DNA from: Hyphomicrobiales bacterium
GTDB lineage: Bacteria; Pseudomonadota; Alphaproteobacteria; Rhizobiales; Rhizobiaceae
DNA length: 64,000 nt
Assembly: GCA_900472925.1 (NCBI GenBank)
Contig: UCJU01000002.1
Coordinates: 239,017 to 303,016, forward strand
Reading direction: 5' to 3'
In this document: positions 46,300-54,904 of the stretch, one piece after another
Position numbering within the stretch: the stretch's first letter is position 1
Layout: each line of letters begins with the position of its first letter
Made by a program: the position numbers and the translations under genes
The notes under the pieces: generated by a model
Databases searched by the model: none
Seen by the model: the letters and a program-made list of their open reading frames with translations, nothing else
Told to the model about the DNA's origin: nothing

Positions 46300-46315
46300 T
46301 GGAACATATATTCCA
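46300..46315. promoter_or_regulatory. IolR-type operator (GGAA-N6-TTCC) upstream of idhA
   Basis: TGGAACATATATTCCA contains GGAA-CATATA-TTCC, the palindrome reported for the inositol repressor IolR in Sinorhizobium. It lies 62 bp before idhA and just after a candidate promoter TTGACA (46269-46274) with a weak -10 (TAGCAA, 17-nt spacing), a position where repressor binding would block transcription. Confidence 0.75.
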
Positions 46316-46376
46316 AAATGGCCCAGTGTTCGCATTCACGTTCCACGGGCCGTGATGACCATATCGGGAGGAAACG

Positions 46377-47369
46377 ATGGTTACGAAATTGGCTTTGCTG
46401 GGCGCCGGGCGCATCGGAAAAGTACATGCCAAGGCGATTGCATCCGACAAACGCGCCAAACTGGTCGCTGTCGTCGATGCGTTTCCCGAGGCTGCGCAGG
46501 CAATCGCGGACGAAACCGGCTGCGCAATCAGCACGATCGATGCCGTCCTTTCCAATCCCGAAATCGACGCCGTCATCATCTGCACACCCACCAACACCCA
46601 TGCAGACCTCATCGAACGGTTTGCCCGTGCAGGAAAAGCGATTTTCTGCGAAAAGCCGATTGATCTCGATGTTGCGCGCGCGCAAGCCTGCATCGATGTG
46701 GTCAAGGAAACCGGCGCCAAGATCATGCTCGGTTTCAATCGCCGCTTCGATCCGCATTTCCGCGCCGTGCGCAAGGCCATTGATGATGGCCAGATCGGCA
46801 AGGTCGAGATGGTGACGATCACCAGCCGTGATCCGGGCGCTCCGCCACCCGAATATATCAAGGTATCCGGCGGCATTTTCCGTGACATGACGATCCACGA
46901 TTTCGACATTGCCCGCTTCCTGCTGGGCGAAGAGATCGTCAGCGTCTTCGCAACCGGTTCCGTTCTGGTCGACCCCAAGATCGGCGAACTTGGCGATTAC
47001 GACAGCGCCAGCATCATCCTGACCACGGAAAGCGGACGTCAGGCGATCATCTCCAACTCGCGTCGTGCCACCTATGGCTATGATCAGCGCATCGAGGTTC
47101 ACGGCTCGCTGGGCTCGGTTGCGGCAGAAAACCAGCGCCCGGTCTCCATCGAAGTCGCCACCAAGGACGGCTACAGCCGCCCGCCCCTGCACGACTTCTT
47201 CATGACCCGGTATACGGCGGCCTACGCAGCGGAAATCACCGCTTTCATCGACGCGATCGAAACCAACGTCGCCCCCTCGCCTTCCGCCCAGGATGGCCTG
47301 ATTGCCCTGAAGCTCGCCGATGCCGCGCTGAAGTCGGTTCGGGAAAAAGTGCTCGTTCAGATCACCTGA
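46377..47369 (+). CDS. idhA: myo-Inositol 2-dehydrogenase
   Basis: A 330-aa Gfo/Idh/MocA oxidoreductase from ATG 46377 with GGGAGGAAACG upstream. NAD-binding Rossmann motif LALLGAGRIGKVHAKAI at the N-terminus; IFCEKPIDLDVARA supplies the catalytic EKP lysine; GGIFRDMTIHDFDIARFL holds the catalytic Asp/His pair. It oxidises myo-inositol to 2-keto-myo-inositol (also called iolG). The operator-like palindrome upstream supports an inositol role. The other iol genes are not in this window. Confidence 0.92.
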   Translation: MVTKLALLGAGRIGKVHAKAIASDKRAKLVAVVDAFPEAAQAIADETGCAISTIDAVLSNPEIDAVIICTPTNTHADLIERFARAGKAIFCEKPIDLDVARAQACIDVVKETGAKIMLGFNRRFDPHFRAVRKAIDDGQIGKVEMVTITSRDPGAPPPEYIKVSGGIFRDMTIHDFDIARFLLGEEIVSVFATGSVLVDPKIGELGDYDSASIILTTESGRQAIISNSRRATYGYDQRIEVHGSLGSVAAENQRPVSIEVATKDGYSRPPLHDFFMTRYTAAYAAEITAFIDAIETNVAPSPSAQDGLIALKLADAALKSVREKVLVQIT

Positions 47370-47455
47370 TCACAGTCCGGGAAGACGTGGCTTATCAGCT
47401 TGCGTCTTCCTGAATGTCATTGACAGCACCGCTAAAAGACGACATTTTCCAGACA

Positions 47456-47543
47456 TTCCGAGGGGAGCATCTGACGATGCTGAGATGGCGCTGAGCCGGA
47501 CCCTTGAACCTGATCCGGGTCATGCCGGCGTAGGAACGGAACA
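47456..47543 (+). promoter_or_regulatory. TPP (THI-element) riboswitch
   Basis: Core thi-box features in order: P1 TTCCG, GGGGAGC, GCTGAGATGG, GACCCTTGAACCTGATCCGG, GTCATGCCGGCGTAGG, then AACGGAAC closing P1. It precedes thiM by about 75 bp and should lower thiMED expression when thiamine pyrophosphate is plentiful. A terminator-like hairpin overlaps its 3' part. Confidence 0.96.
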
Positions 47544-47569
47544 GTCGCCATCGGCATGCTTTTCTTTTT
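47521..47569 (+). terminator. Terminator-like hairpin overlapping the TPP aptamer 3' side
   Basis: CATGCCG (47521-47527) pairs perfectly with CGGCATG (47552-47558), with GCG/CGC extending the stem across a small bulge, followed by CTTTTCTTTTTC. Its 5' arm is part of the aptamer P5 strand, so the two folds exclude each other. Whether it is used is unclear. Confidence 0.5.
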
Positions 47570-47618
47570 CGCGCTAAACCTGGGTCTCCGTGATTGTCTG
47601 TCTGGAGTTTAGTGATCC

Positions 47619-48356
47619 ATGTCGAGTTTTCCCACGGCACAAACCGCAGCAGACATTCTTGCGCGGGTGCGGCAGAAGCGACCGCGGGTTCATTGCCTGA
47701 TGAACACGGTCGTTCAAAAATTTACCGCAGATGGCATTACAGCCATTGGCGGTATTCCTTCGATGACATCGTCCGAGGAGGAAATCGAAAGCTTCGTCTC
47801 CCGGGTCGACGCCGTGACGATCAATCTCGGCACGCTGGACGCTGCGCGCCGCAAGGTCATTCACATGGCGGTCGAAATTGCCAATGCTCACGGCAAACCA
47901 TGGATCGTTGATCCCGTGCATTGCGACTACTCCCCATCGCGTTTGGATTTTGCCCGCGAGCTGATCGCTCTGCGGCCCACCATCGTGCGCGGCAATTTGG
48001 CGGAGATGGCCGTTATCGGCGATGTCGGTACCGCGCTGCGTATCCAGACAGGTCCGGAAGATCTACTTCGGACTACGCACACGAAGACAACGATCAGCAA
48101 TGGCCACCCCTGGATGGCAAAGGTGACCGGCACCGGTTGTCTCTCCGGCGGGGTCATCGCTGCCTTCATGGCAGTGGAGCCGAACGCAATGCTGGCAGCG
48201 GCGGCGGCGCTGACAGTCACGGGTGTATCAGCAGAGTTGGCAGCAAACCAGGCCCGCGGTCCCGGAACATTCGAGGCCGCATTCCTCGATACCCTCGATG
48301 CCATCGAGCCCAACGATATTCTTTCGCTTGCAAGGATTGCTCACCATGAAACTTGA
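47619..48356 (+). CDS. thiM: Hydroxyethylthiazole kinase ThiM
   Basis: A 245-aa ThiM kinase, slightly short of the usual 260-275 aa. Conserved blocks: RVHCLMNTVVQKFTADGITA at the substrate site, GGIPSMTSSEEEIESF, WIVDPVHCDYSPSR, VRGNLAEM and the anion-hole/ATP region KVTGTGCLSGGVIAAF with the catalytic Cys. It phosphorylates 4-methyl-5-(2-hydroxyethyl)thiazole for thiamine salvage. Behind the TPP riboswitch; overlaps thiE by 11 bp. Confidence 0.95.
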   Translation: MSSFPTAQTAADILARVRQKRPRVHCLMNTVVQKFTADGITAIGGIPSMTSSEEEIESFVSRVDAVTINLGTLDAARRKVIHMAVEIANAHGKPWIVDPVHCDYSPSRLDFARELIALRPTIVRGNLAEMAVIGDVGTALRIQTGPEDLLRTTHTKTTISNGHPWMAKVTGTGCLSGGVIAAFMAVEPNAMLAAAAALTVTGVSAELAANQARGPGTFEAAFLDTLDAIEPNDILSLARIAHHET

Positions 48357-49002
48357 TTACCGGTTGAACGCTCTGGTAGACGCATCGCTCGCCGATATCG
48401 CCCCCTTGCCGGAACTTGCCGCCGTCGCAGCCCGTCACGGCGCGACGATCATCCAATACCGGGACAAGCACGCCTCGACCCGGCATATGATCGAGCAGGC
48501 AAGGCTCATCGCTGAAGCCTTGAGAGCAACGGGCGTTCCACTTGTCATCAACGACCGTGTCGATGTTGCCCTCGCTTCAGACGCAGACGGCGTCCATCTT
48601 GGTTCAGACGATATGGACGCGGAGATGGCGCGACGCTTGCTGGGCGACAGTGCCATTATCGGCCTTACCGTCAAGAATATGGACGACGCCAAGCGCGCGG
48701 CCGAAGCACCGGCAGACTATGCCTGCATCGGTGGTGTCTTCGAGACAGCCTCGAAGGTAAATCCCGACGCGCCGGTAGGACTGGAGGGATTCCAGCAATT
48801 GCGCAGCTACCTTGGACATGCACGTCCCGAAATGCCGGTCGGCGCTATTGCAGGCATTACGCTCGATCGGGTGGCACCGGTGATCCATGCTGGCGCGGAT
48901 GGCGTCGCCGTGATTTCGGGTCTGTTTCGTGCGCTCAACATTGCCGCCGCAACGGCTGATTTCCGCCATCAGGTGGACCTGGCTCTAGGCGCGCGCGAAT
49001 GA
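48346..49002 (+). CDS. thiE: Thiamine-phosphate synthase ThiE
   Basis: A 218-aa TIM-barrel enzyme from ATG 48346, which overlaps the thiM end by 11 bp. Motifs: [20 protein letters not shown] at the pyrophosphate site, [27 protein letters not shown], and the C-terminal phosphate-binding [12 protein letters not shown]. It joins HMP-pyrophosphate and thiazole phosphate to give thiamine phosphate. Second gene of thiMED, overlapping thiD (ATGA). Confidence 0.95.
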   Translation: MKLDYRLNALVDASLADIAPLPELAAVAARHGATIIQYRDKHASTRHMIEQARLIAEALRATGVPLVINDRVDVALASDADGVHLGSDDMDAEMARRLLGDSAIIGLTVKNMDDAKRAAEAPADYACIGGVFETASKVNPDAPVGLEGFQQLRSYLGHARPEMPVGAIAGITLDRVAPVIHAGADGVAVISGLFRALNIAAATADFRHQVDLALGARE

Positions 49003-49799
49003 CTGCCATCGCTCTGACGATTGCCGGTTCCGACAGCGGAGGCGGCGCGGGCATACAGGCCGATCTGAAGACATTTTCAGCGCTTGGCGTTTATGGCGCC
49101 AGTGTCATAACCGCCATCACAGCCCAGAACACACGCGGCGTGACCGCTGTGGAGGATATTTCCGCAGGAATGATCGCCGCACAGATGAGGGCTGTCTTGT
49201 CGGACCTCGACATCGGCGCCGTCAAGATCGGCATGGTTTCGCGCATCGAAACCATCGAGACGATTGCGGAAAATCTCTTTGATGTGGAAAAGCCGGTGGT
49301 TCTGGACCCTGTGATGGTTGCGACATCTGGCGACCGCTTGTTGCAGGAAGATGCCATAGAAACCTTGCGCAATACACTTCTGCCTATGGCTACGCTGGCG
49401 ACGCCGAACCTGCCGGAAGCAGCGCTGCTCAGTGGCCAACCGATGGCGACAAACCGTCAAGACGTCGTGCGTCAGGCGGAAGCGATCCTGAAAACAGGCG
49501 TTCGGGCCGTCCTGATCAAAGGCGGGCATGATATCGGATCGGAGAGTGTGGATATTTTGCTGGATGGAGAGAGCCTGGACGAATTTTCCATGCCGCGTAT
49601 CGAAACCGGTAACGACCACGGCACCGGCTGCACCTTGGCGGCTGCCATCACCGCACATCTGGCACTCGGATACTCCCTGGTGGATGCCATAGGACTGGCG
49701 AAGGATTATCTGCAGGGTGCACTGGCGGCAGGACGCGACCTGCATGTCGGCCACGGGCATGGACCTGTGCACCACTTTTACCGCTGGTGGAACGCATGA
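48999..49799 (+). CDS. thiD: Hydroxymethylpyrimidine (phosphate) kinase ThiD
   Basis: A 266-aa ribokinase-fold enzyme. The N-terminal [49 protein letters not shown] and [20 protein letters not shown] (catalytic Asp/anion hole) are diagnostic. It phosphorylates HMP and HMP-phosphate. With thiM and thiE it completes a salvage route, with no thiC/thiG biosynthesis genes present here. Convergent with the Lrp gene, with only 3 bp between stop codons. Confidence 0.95.
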   Translation: MTAIALTIAGSDSGGGAGIQADLKTFSALGVYGASVITAITAQNTRGVTAVEDISAGMIAAQMRAVLSDLDIGAVKIGMVSRIETIETIAENLFDVEKPVVLDPVMVATSGDRLLQEDAIETLRNTLLPMATLATPNLPEAALLSGQPMATNRQDVVRQAEAILKTGVRAVLIKGGHDIGSESVDILLDGESLDEFSMPRIETGNDHGTGCTLAAAITAHLALGYSLVDAIGLAKDYLQGALAAGRDLHVGHGHGPVHHFYRWWNA

Positions 49800-49802
49800 T
49801 GA

Positions 49803-50264
49803 TCAGCCTCTGGGCTTGGGGCTGGCCAATGCGTTGCGGATAGCAAAGCTGGAATGGATGCGCGAGACGCCAGGCAGTTTCGAGAGAATATCCTTGTGAA
49901 CCCTCTCGAAATCGCCAGCGCTTTCCACCTCGACACGCAGGAAGTAATCCGAGCCGCCGGTCATCAGATAGCATTCCCGAATTTCCGGATACCGCCGCAC
50001 CGCGATTTCGAAACGATTAAGAAAATCCTCCGTCTGCCGATCGAGCGTGATCTGGACGATGACCGAGATGACCTCGCCGCCCGCAGCACTTCCCGTCAGC
50101 GCCGTATAACCGCGAATGACGCCTTCCCGCTCCAGAATATCGACCCGTCGCAGACAGGCGGACGGCGACAGGCCGACCTCCGCTGCGAGCTTGGCATTGC
50201 TGATGCGGGCGTTGAGCCGCAACACCCTGATGATATGGCGATCGGTCGCGTCTAAAGAAGACAT
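49803..50264 (-). CDS. Lrp/AsnC-family regulator of the alr-dadA operon
   Basis: A 153-aa Lrp-type protein from ATG 50264; an in-frame ATG at 50324 adds 20 residues and is less typical. N-terminal helix-turn-helix (LDATDRHIIRVLRLNARISN, then LAAEVGLSPSACLRRVDILE); C-terminal RAM ligand domain (about 70-145). Divergent from alanine racemase and D-amino acid dehydrogenase, as is usual for DadR-type regulators, and likely activates them in response to alanine. Confidence 0.9.
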   Translation of the reverse strand: MSSLDATDRHIIRVLRLNARISNAKLAAEVGLSPSACLRRVDILEREGVIRGYTALTGSAAGGEVISVIVQITLDRQTEDFLNRFEIAVRRYPEIRECYLMTGGSDYFLRVEVESAGDFERVHKDILSKLPGVSRIHSSFAIRNALASPKPRG

Positions 50265-50299
50265 AAAATCATTCCGTTTCACCGTATAAAATTGCGATA

Positions 50300-50318
50300 A
50301 ATTCTCAATCTTAGAATT
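50300..50318. promoter_or_regulatory. Candidate Lrp operator between the regulator gene and alr
   Basis: AATTCT-CAATCTT-AGAATT at 50300-50318 is a perfect 6-bp inverted repeat with a 7-nt spacer in an AT-rich, 126-bp divergent region. Lrp-type proteins bind such AT-rich palindromes. No footprint consensus was matched. Confidence 0.45.
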
Positions 50319-50390
50319 ATCCACGCATCAAACTGCGAAAATTCGATGATCGTTGCAATAGTCTTGTTTGAAAATAACAAGGGAACGATG

Positions 50391-51545
50391 ATGGACATGA
50401 CGATCAGTCGCCAAAAGGCGGGTGGCGGTGCCAGCGGTTATCTGACCATAAATCTTGGCGCGCTTCGCGACAATTACCTGATGCTGAAGGCCATGGCCCC
50501 AAACGCTGTGACCAGCGCTGTGGTCAAAGCCAATGCCTACGGGCTTGGTGCCGATGTCGTGGCGCCGGTGCTGTATGATGCCGGATGCCGTCATTTCTTC
50601 GTTGCCCATATCGACGAAGGCATTGCGCTGCGCCTGCGCATGGCCGGTGATGCGGATATTTTCGTGCTGAACGGTCTCCAGCCCGGCAACGAAACGTCCT
50701 GCGCTGCGATGTCGCTAACGCCGGTCATCAACTCTCTGGAGCAACTCGCACAGTGGGCGGCTCACGCAAAGACCTTGGGCAAGACGCTGCCCGCTGCGCT
50801 TCAGATCGATACCGGCATGTCCCGGCTCGGCATGGCACCCTCAGAGCTCGAAGCCCTGAAAACCTCGCCCGAACTGCTGGATGGCATCGCGGTGACGTTC
50901 GTCATGAGCCATCTGGCATGCGCCGACGAGCCGGAGCACGTCGCAAATGGGACGCAACTGGGAGCGATACGCGGAGCGGCACAGATGTTTCCGAACGTAC
51001 CCGTATGTTTCGCCAATTCCGGCGGTATCTTTCTCGGCGCTGATTACCACAACGCCGTCATGCGTCCCGGCATTGCCCTTTACGGCGGCGCGCCCTCCAC
51101 GCTTGAGCCGAACCCTATGAAGCAGGTCGTGCGGCTGGATGTGGCAGTAGTACAGACCCGGACCGTGCCCGCTGACACACTCGTCGGTTACGGTGGAACG
51201 TTGCGGACATCAGCGGAAACACGACTGGCTACGATAGCAGCTGGCTATGCGGACGGCCTTCCACGGTCGCTCAGCAACCGGGGTGCTGCCTATTTCAACG
51301 GTGTGCGTCTGCCTATTGCGGGCCGCGTTTCCATGGATAGTATCAGCATCGACATTACCGCATTGCCAGAGGGAACACTGACCCATGGCAGCCTCGTCCA
51401 GATCATCGGCCCTGACCAGTCGCTGGAAGATGTTGCCGATGATGCCGGCACGATTGCATACGAAATTCTGACGGGTCTCGGCCACCGTTATCGCCGTACA
51501 TATCTTCAGCCGGAACAGGCTGCCGCAACGAACGCAGATAAGTGA
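50391..51545 (+). CDS. alr: Alanine racemase (catabolic type)
   Basis: About 384 aa; ATG 50391 is chosen for AAGGGAAC 5 nt upstream, but 50346, 50388 and 50397 are in frame. The PLP site is [16 protein letters not shown] with the Schiff-base lysine; the second catalytic region is [17 protein letters not shown], and the tyrosine loop [24 protein letters not shown] is present. It interconverts L- and D-alanine. It precedes dadA by 8 bp, so the likely job is L-alanine catabolism via D-alanine, not cell wall supply. Confidence 0.93.
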   Translation: MDMTISRQKAGGGASGYLTINLGALRDNYLMLKAMAPNAVTSAVVKANAYGLGADVVAPVLYDAGCRHFFVAHIDEGIALRLRMAGDADIFVLNGLQPGNETSCAAMSLTPVINSLEQLAQWAAHAKTLGKTLPAALQIDTGMSRLGMAPSELEALKTSPELLDGIAVTFVMSHLACADEPEHVANGTQLGAIRGAAQMFPNVPVCFANSGGIFLGADYHNAVMRPGIALYGGAPSTLEPNPMKQVVRLDVAVVQTRTVPADTLVGYGGTLRTSAETRLATIAAGYADGLPRSLSNRGAAYFNGVRLPIAGRVSMDSISIDITALPEGTLTHGSLVQIIGPDQSLEDVADDAGTIAYEILTGLGHRYRRTYLQPEQAAATNADK

Positions 51546-51552
51546 GATGAAC

Positions 51553-52809
51553 ATGAACATCACGATTCTCGGAGCCGGTGTCGTCGGCGTCACGTCCGCC
51601 TGGTATCTCGCAAAAGCCGGTCACAAGGTGACTGTCATAGATCGCCAACCTGCAGCGGCCCTTGAAACCAGCTTTGCCAATGCGGGTGAGGTTTCGCCCG
51701 GCTACTCCTCTCCCTGGGCGGCACCCGGCATTCCGATGAAAGCCGTAAAATGGCTGTTCATGGAGCATTCTCCGCTGATCATTCGCCCGACACTGGACCC
51801 CGCGGCCCTGCGCTGGATCGGCCAGATGCTGCGCAATTGCACGTCAGAACGCTACGCCATCAACAAAAGCCGAATGGTGCGCGTGGCCGAATACAGCCGC
51901 GATTGCCTGATGGCCTTGCGCCAGCAAACCAACATTCAGTACGACCAGCGCACACAGGGCACGCTTGAGGTTTTCCGAACCCAAAAGCAGTTCGATGGCA
52001 TCGGCAAGGACGTCTCGGTTCTCAAGGCGGGCGGTGTGCCCTATGAAATTCTCGACCGCGATGGCTGTGTGGCAGCGGAACCGGGACTTTCAGCATCACG
52101 CGAAAAGATCGTCGGTGGACTTCGCTTGCCGGGTGACGAAACCGGTGATTGCTTCATGTTCACCACGGAACTTGCGAAGCTCGCCGAAGAGGCCGGTGTG
52201 ACGTTCGTTTACGACACCGGAATCATGCGCCCGATTACCGAGGGCAATCGCGTCAAAGCCATCGAAACAACGAAGGGTCTTGTCGAGGCCGATGTTTTCG
52301 TCGGTGCGCTGGGAAGCTACACGCCGCAACTGCTCAAGCATCTCGACATCGATCTGCCGGTCTATCCGGTGAAGGGCTACTCGATCACCGTTCCCATCGT
52401 GGACGCAGCGCGCGCGCCTGTATCCACGGTTATGGACGAAGCCCACAAGATCGCCATGACCCGCCTGGGAGACCGCATCCGCGTCGGCGGCATGGCCGAA
52501 ATTGCCGGTTTCAGCAAGGATTTGCCCGCCAAGCGTCAAGCCACCTTAACCCATTCTGTGGAAGATCTGTTCGGCGGTGCTGGCGATCAGTCTCGGGCGA
52601 AATTCTGGAGCGGCCTGCGCCCGATGACGCCCGATGGCACGCCGGTTATCGGCGCCACCCGCTACAGCAACCTCTACCTCAACACGGGGCATGGTACGCT
52701 GGGTTGGACCATGGCCTGCGGTTCGGCTCAGGTTCTGTCCGATATCATCAGCGAGAAGAAGCCGGAAATCGAGGTCGCAGACCTTGCCATCAGCCGCTAT
52801 GCGGCATGA
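51553..52809 (+). CDS. dadA: D-amino acid dehydrogenase DadA
   Basis: About 418 aa from ATG 51553; 51547 is also in frame. FAD-binding N-terminus [28 protein letters not shown]; family blocks [20 protein letters not shown] and [32 protein letters not shown] at the C-terminus. It oxidises D-alanine and other D-amino acids to 2-oxo acids and ammonia, feeding electrons to the respiratory chain. It forms an operon with alr, opposite the Lrp regulator. Confidence 0.95.
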   Translation: MNITILGAGVVGVTSAWYLAKAGHKVTVIDRQPAAALETSFANAGEVSPGYSSPWAAPGIPMKAVKWLFMEHSPLIIRPTLDPAALRWIGQMLRNCTSERYAINKSRMVRVAEYSRDCLMALRQQTNIQYDQRTQGTLEVFRTQKQFDGIGKDVSVLKAGGVPYEILDRDGCVAAEPGLSASREKIVGGLRLPGDETGDCFMFTTELAKLAEEAGVTFVYDTGIMRPITEGNRVKAIETTKGLVEADVFVGALGSYTPQLLKHLDIDLPVYPVKGYSITVPIVDAARAPVSTVMDEAHKIAMTRLGDRIRVGGMAEIAGFSKDLPAKRQATLTHSVEDLFGGAGDQSRAKFWSGLRPMTPDGTPVIGATRYSNLYLNTGHGTLGWTMACGSAQVLSDIISEKKPEIEVADLAISRYAA

Positions 52810-52815
52810 TGAGCC

Positions 52816-53526
52816 CTAAAGCGACAGCGCATCCTTGAGGGCCAGCCCCTCTTTGTTGCGCAGGTCGAGATCGGCTTCGATATGATCAATGTGATGAAGC
52901 ATCAGGTGTTTCGCCGTTTCGGCGTCGCCTGCTTCCAGCGCATCGAGGATAGCCGCGTGGTCGCCATGGCCGCAGCTCGATATGCCAGAGCGACCGTAGA
53001 GCGCTATGACCAGAGACGAGCGGGCAACCAACTCGGCCATGAACTTTTCCAGAATTGTATTTCCGGCGACAGCCGCCAGCATCAGGTGAAAATCACCGGA
53101 TGCCTTGATTTCGGACCGGCGCGCGCTGGGCCCGCGTTCATGCTGATAGCGCGCTTCCTCGGTCAGATGCGCCCGCATGTCGGCGATAGTCTCCGGCGTC
53201 AGCCGCTCTATGGCGGCGTTAACGATACCGGGTTCGATCAGTCTGCGGGATGAAAATACCTGCCGCGCCTCGTCCGGCGTCGGGTTCGAGACGAAAGCAC
53301 CACGATTTCGCTCCGTCTTCACCAACCCCTCGAAAGCCAGCATCTGCAAAGAAGCGCGCACGACCGTGCGGCTGACATCGAACAATGTCCCGACTTCCGC
53401 CTCCGACAGTTTCGTTCCAGGTGCCAGTCGCCTGTCTACGATGGCATCGCGCAACGTATCACGAATGGCCTGGGCACGATCTTCCTGGCCTGCATCGGTG
53501 TCTGGATTGATATGGGCAATGTTCAT
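52816..53526 (-). CDS. GntR-family (FadR/FCD subfamily) regulator
   Basis: A 236-aa regulator. N-terminal winged HTH (LAPGTKLSEAEVGTLFDVSR, then LVKTERNRGAFVSN) and C-terminal FCD ligand domain (about 95-225), with metal/ligand residues in EIKASGDFHLMLAAVAGN and CGHGDHAAILDALEAGD. Divergent from the polyamine-type ABC/racemase operon, which it probably represses; a near-palindromic site fitting its family lies 80 bp upstream. Convergent with dadA, 6 bp between stop codons. Confidence 0.9.
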   Translation of the reverse strand: MNIAHINPDTDAGQEDRAQAIRDTLRDAIVDRRLAPGTKLSEAEVGTLFDVSRTVVRASLQMLAFEGLVKTERNRGAFVSNPTPDEARQVFSSRRLIEPGIVNAAIERLTPETIADMRAHLTEEARYQHERGPSARRSEIKASGDFHLMLAAVAGNTILEKFMAELVARSSLVIALYGRSGISSCGHGDHAAILDALEAGDAETAKHLMLHHIDHIEADLDLRNKEGLALKDALSL

Positions 53527-53606
53527 GTCGATACCCGCGCTTCTCGCACCCTTTTACTCCGAAGTGAGGGGAGTGGAAATACCAAAGGTTCTCAGTTTCG
53601 ATATCG

Positions 53607-53618
53607 ATTGAATACAAT
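53607..53618. promoter_or_regulatory. Candidate GntR/FCD operator
   Basis: ATTGAATACAAT is one change from the symmetric ATTGTATACAAT typical of FCD-type GntR operators. It lies in the divergent region, 81 bp upstream of the GntR gene, next to the perfect 10-bp palindrome TCGATATCGA at 53598-53607. Confidence 0.55.
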
Positions 53619-53743
53619 CCTTATGCAACATCGCGAACAATCGCTTGTTTTTTGGGCATTCTGGATAATGTGTCACATGCTGGGCCGAACGGGAAATAAA
53701 AATACTCCTGTTTTTCATGGCTTTATCGCCCGCACGCCTGAAC

Positions 53744-53759
53744 TGGCACGGCTTATGCT
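53744..53759 (+). promoter_or_regulatory. Probable sigma-54 promoter of the ABC/racemase operon
   Basis: TGGCACGGCTTATGCT matches the -24/-12 consensus with the invariant GG and GC at correct spacing; one base of the -12 element differs (ATGC for TTGC). It is 30 bp upstream of the ATPase start codon, so the leader would be short. Confidence 0.6.
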
Positions 53760-53789
53760 AAGCACTCTGTGACGAGCAGGGGAATATGC

Positions 53790-54875
53790 ATGAGCAAAGC
53801 CGCCGAAATCGATATCGCGTCCGTGTCGAAAGTTTACGGCACCACGACCGCAGTCCATGCGATCAGCCTTAAAATACCGGCGGGCAGTTACTGTTGCCTG
53901 CTCGGTCCTTCCGGTTGCGGCAAAACATCGACCCTGCGGATGATTGCCGGACACGAAACCATTTCCAGCGGCGACGTTCGCCTCGGAAACGTCGTGGTCA
54001 CGGACTTCCCGCCCGCCAAACGCGGCACGGCGATGATGTTTCAGTCCTACGCGCTTTTCCCACACCTCGATCTTATCGATAACGTTGCCTTCAGCTTGAA
54101 GATGAAGGGCGTGGACACGGAGGCGCGGCGCGCAAAGGCCATGGAGATGCTGCAACTGATGCAGCTCGAGCCCTATGCCAACCGCCGCCCTGCGCAGCTC
54201 TCAGGTGGCCAGCAACAGCGCGTGGCGCTCGCCCGTGCTCTGATCACCGATCCTGAAGCACTTCTGCTGGACGAGCCGCTTTCGGCGCTCGATCCGTTCT
54301 TGAAAATCCGCATGCGGGCGGAACTGAAAAAGCTGCAAACTGCGCTGGGCATCACCTTCGTCCACGTCACCCACAGCCAGGAAGAGGCGATGGCGCTGGC
54401 TGATGTCATCGTCATCATGAATGACGGGCGCATCGAACAGGCGGCGACGCCGCGCGAAGTTTTCGAACGCCCCGCGACCAGTTTCGTGGCGCGTTTCATG
54501 GGCAACCACAACGTCATTTCCGGCCGTATCAGGGAAAAGAACGGTGAGCTCGTGACGATGGATGTCGCTGGTGGAGCCTCTTTCAACGCCACGGGCAAAC
54601 CGCCCGAAGATGGCCAGATGGACATCGCCGTCAGAACCGATCGTGTCAGGATCGGCTCTCAGGACGTGCCGGGTTACGGCTTCACCGGCATCGTTTCCAA
54701 TGTCGAATATCACGGTGCCAGCGTCAAAGTCGTCGTTACCGGGGCTGGCATCGAAGACTTCAACGTCATCTTGAGCGATGTCGCCTTTTTCGACAATCCG
54801 ATCAAGGTTGGCGACGCCATACCCCTGTCCTGGAATGCGGCAGATGCCATCGTGCTCGGCCGGGTCGAGAAATAA
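53790..54875 (+). CDS. Polyamine-type (PotA-like) ABC transporter ATPase
   Basis: A 361-aa ATPase from ATG 53790 (AGGGGAA about 7 nt upstream; a GTG at 53769 is possible). Walker A LGPSGCGKTSTLRMIAG, signature QLSGGQQQRVALARALI, Walker B ALLLDEPLSALDPF and a C-terminal TOBE domain (about 275-355). Typical of spermidine/putrescine/Fe3+ importers. First gene of a five-gene operon with binding protein, two permeases and a racemase. Ligand unknown; a nitrogen compound is suggested by the sigma-54-like promoter. Confidence 0.92.
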   Translation: MSKAAEIDIASVSKVYGTTTAVHAISLKIPAGSYCCLLGPSGCGKTSTLRMIAGHETISSGDVRLGNVVVTDFPPAKRGTAMMFQSYALFPHLDLIDNVAFSLKMKGVDTEARRAKAMEMLQLMQLEPYANRRPAQLSGGQQQRVALARALITDPEALLLDEPLSALDPFLKIRMRAELKKLQTALGITFVHVTHSQEEAMALADVIVIMNDGRIEQAATPREVFERPATSFVARFMGNHNVISGRIREKNGELVTMDVAGGASFNATGKPPEDGQMDIAVRTDRVRIGSQDVPGYGFTGIVSNVEYHGASVKVVVTGAGIEDFNVILSDVAFFDNPIKVGDAIPLSWNAADAIVLGRVEK

Positions 54876-54904
54876 CCACAAAAACAACCAGAGGAGAATG
54901 TGTC

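Noticed and set aside
46053-47192. Open frame of 379 codons on the minus strand
   Set aside because: Antisense to idhA and the telA end; idhA has all family motifs and the antisense product has none.
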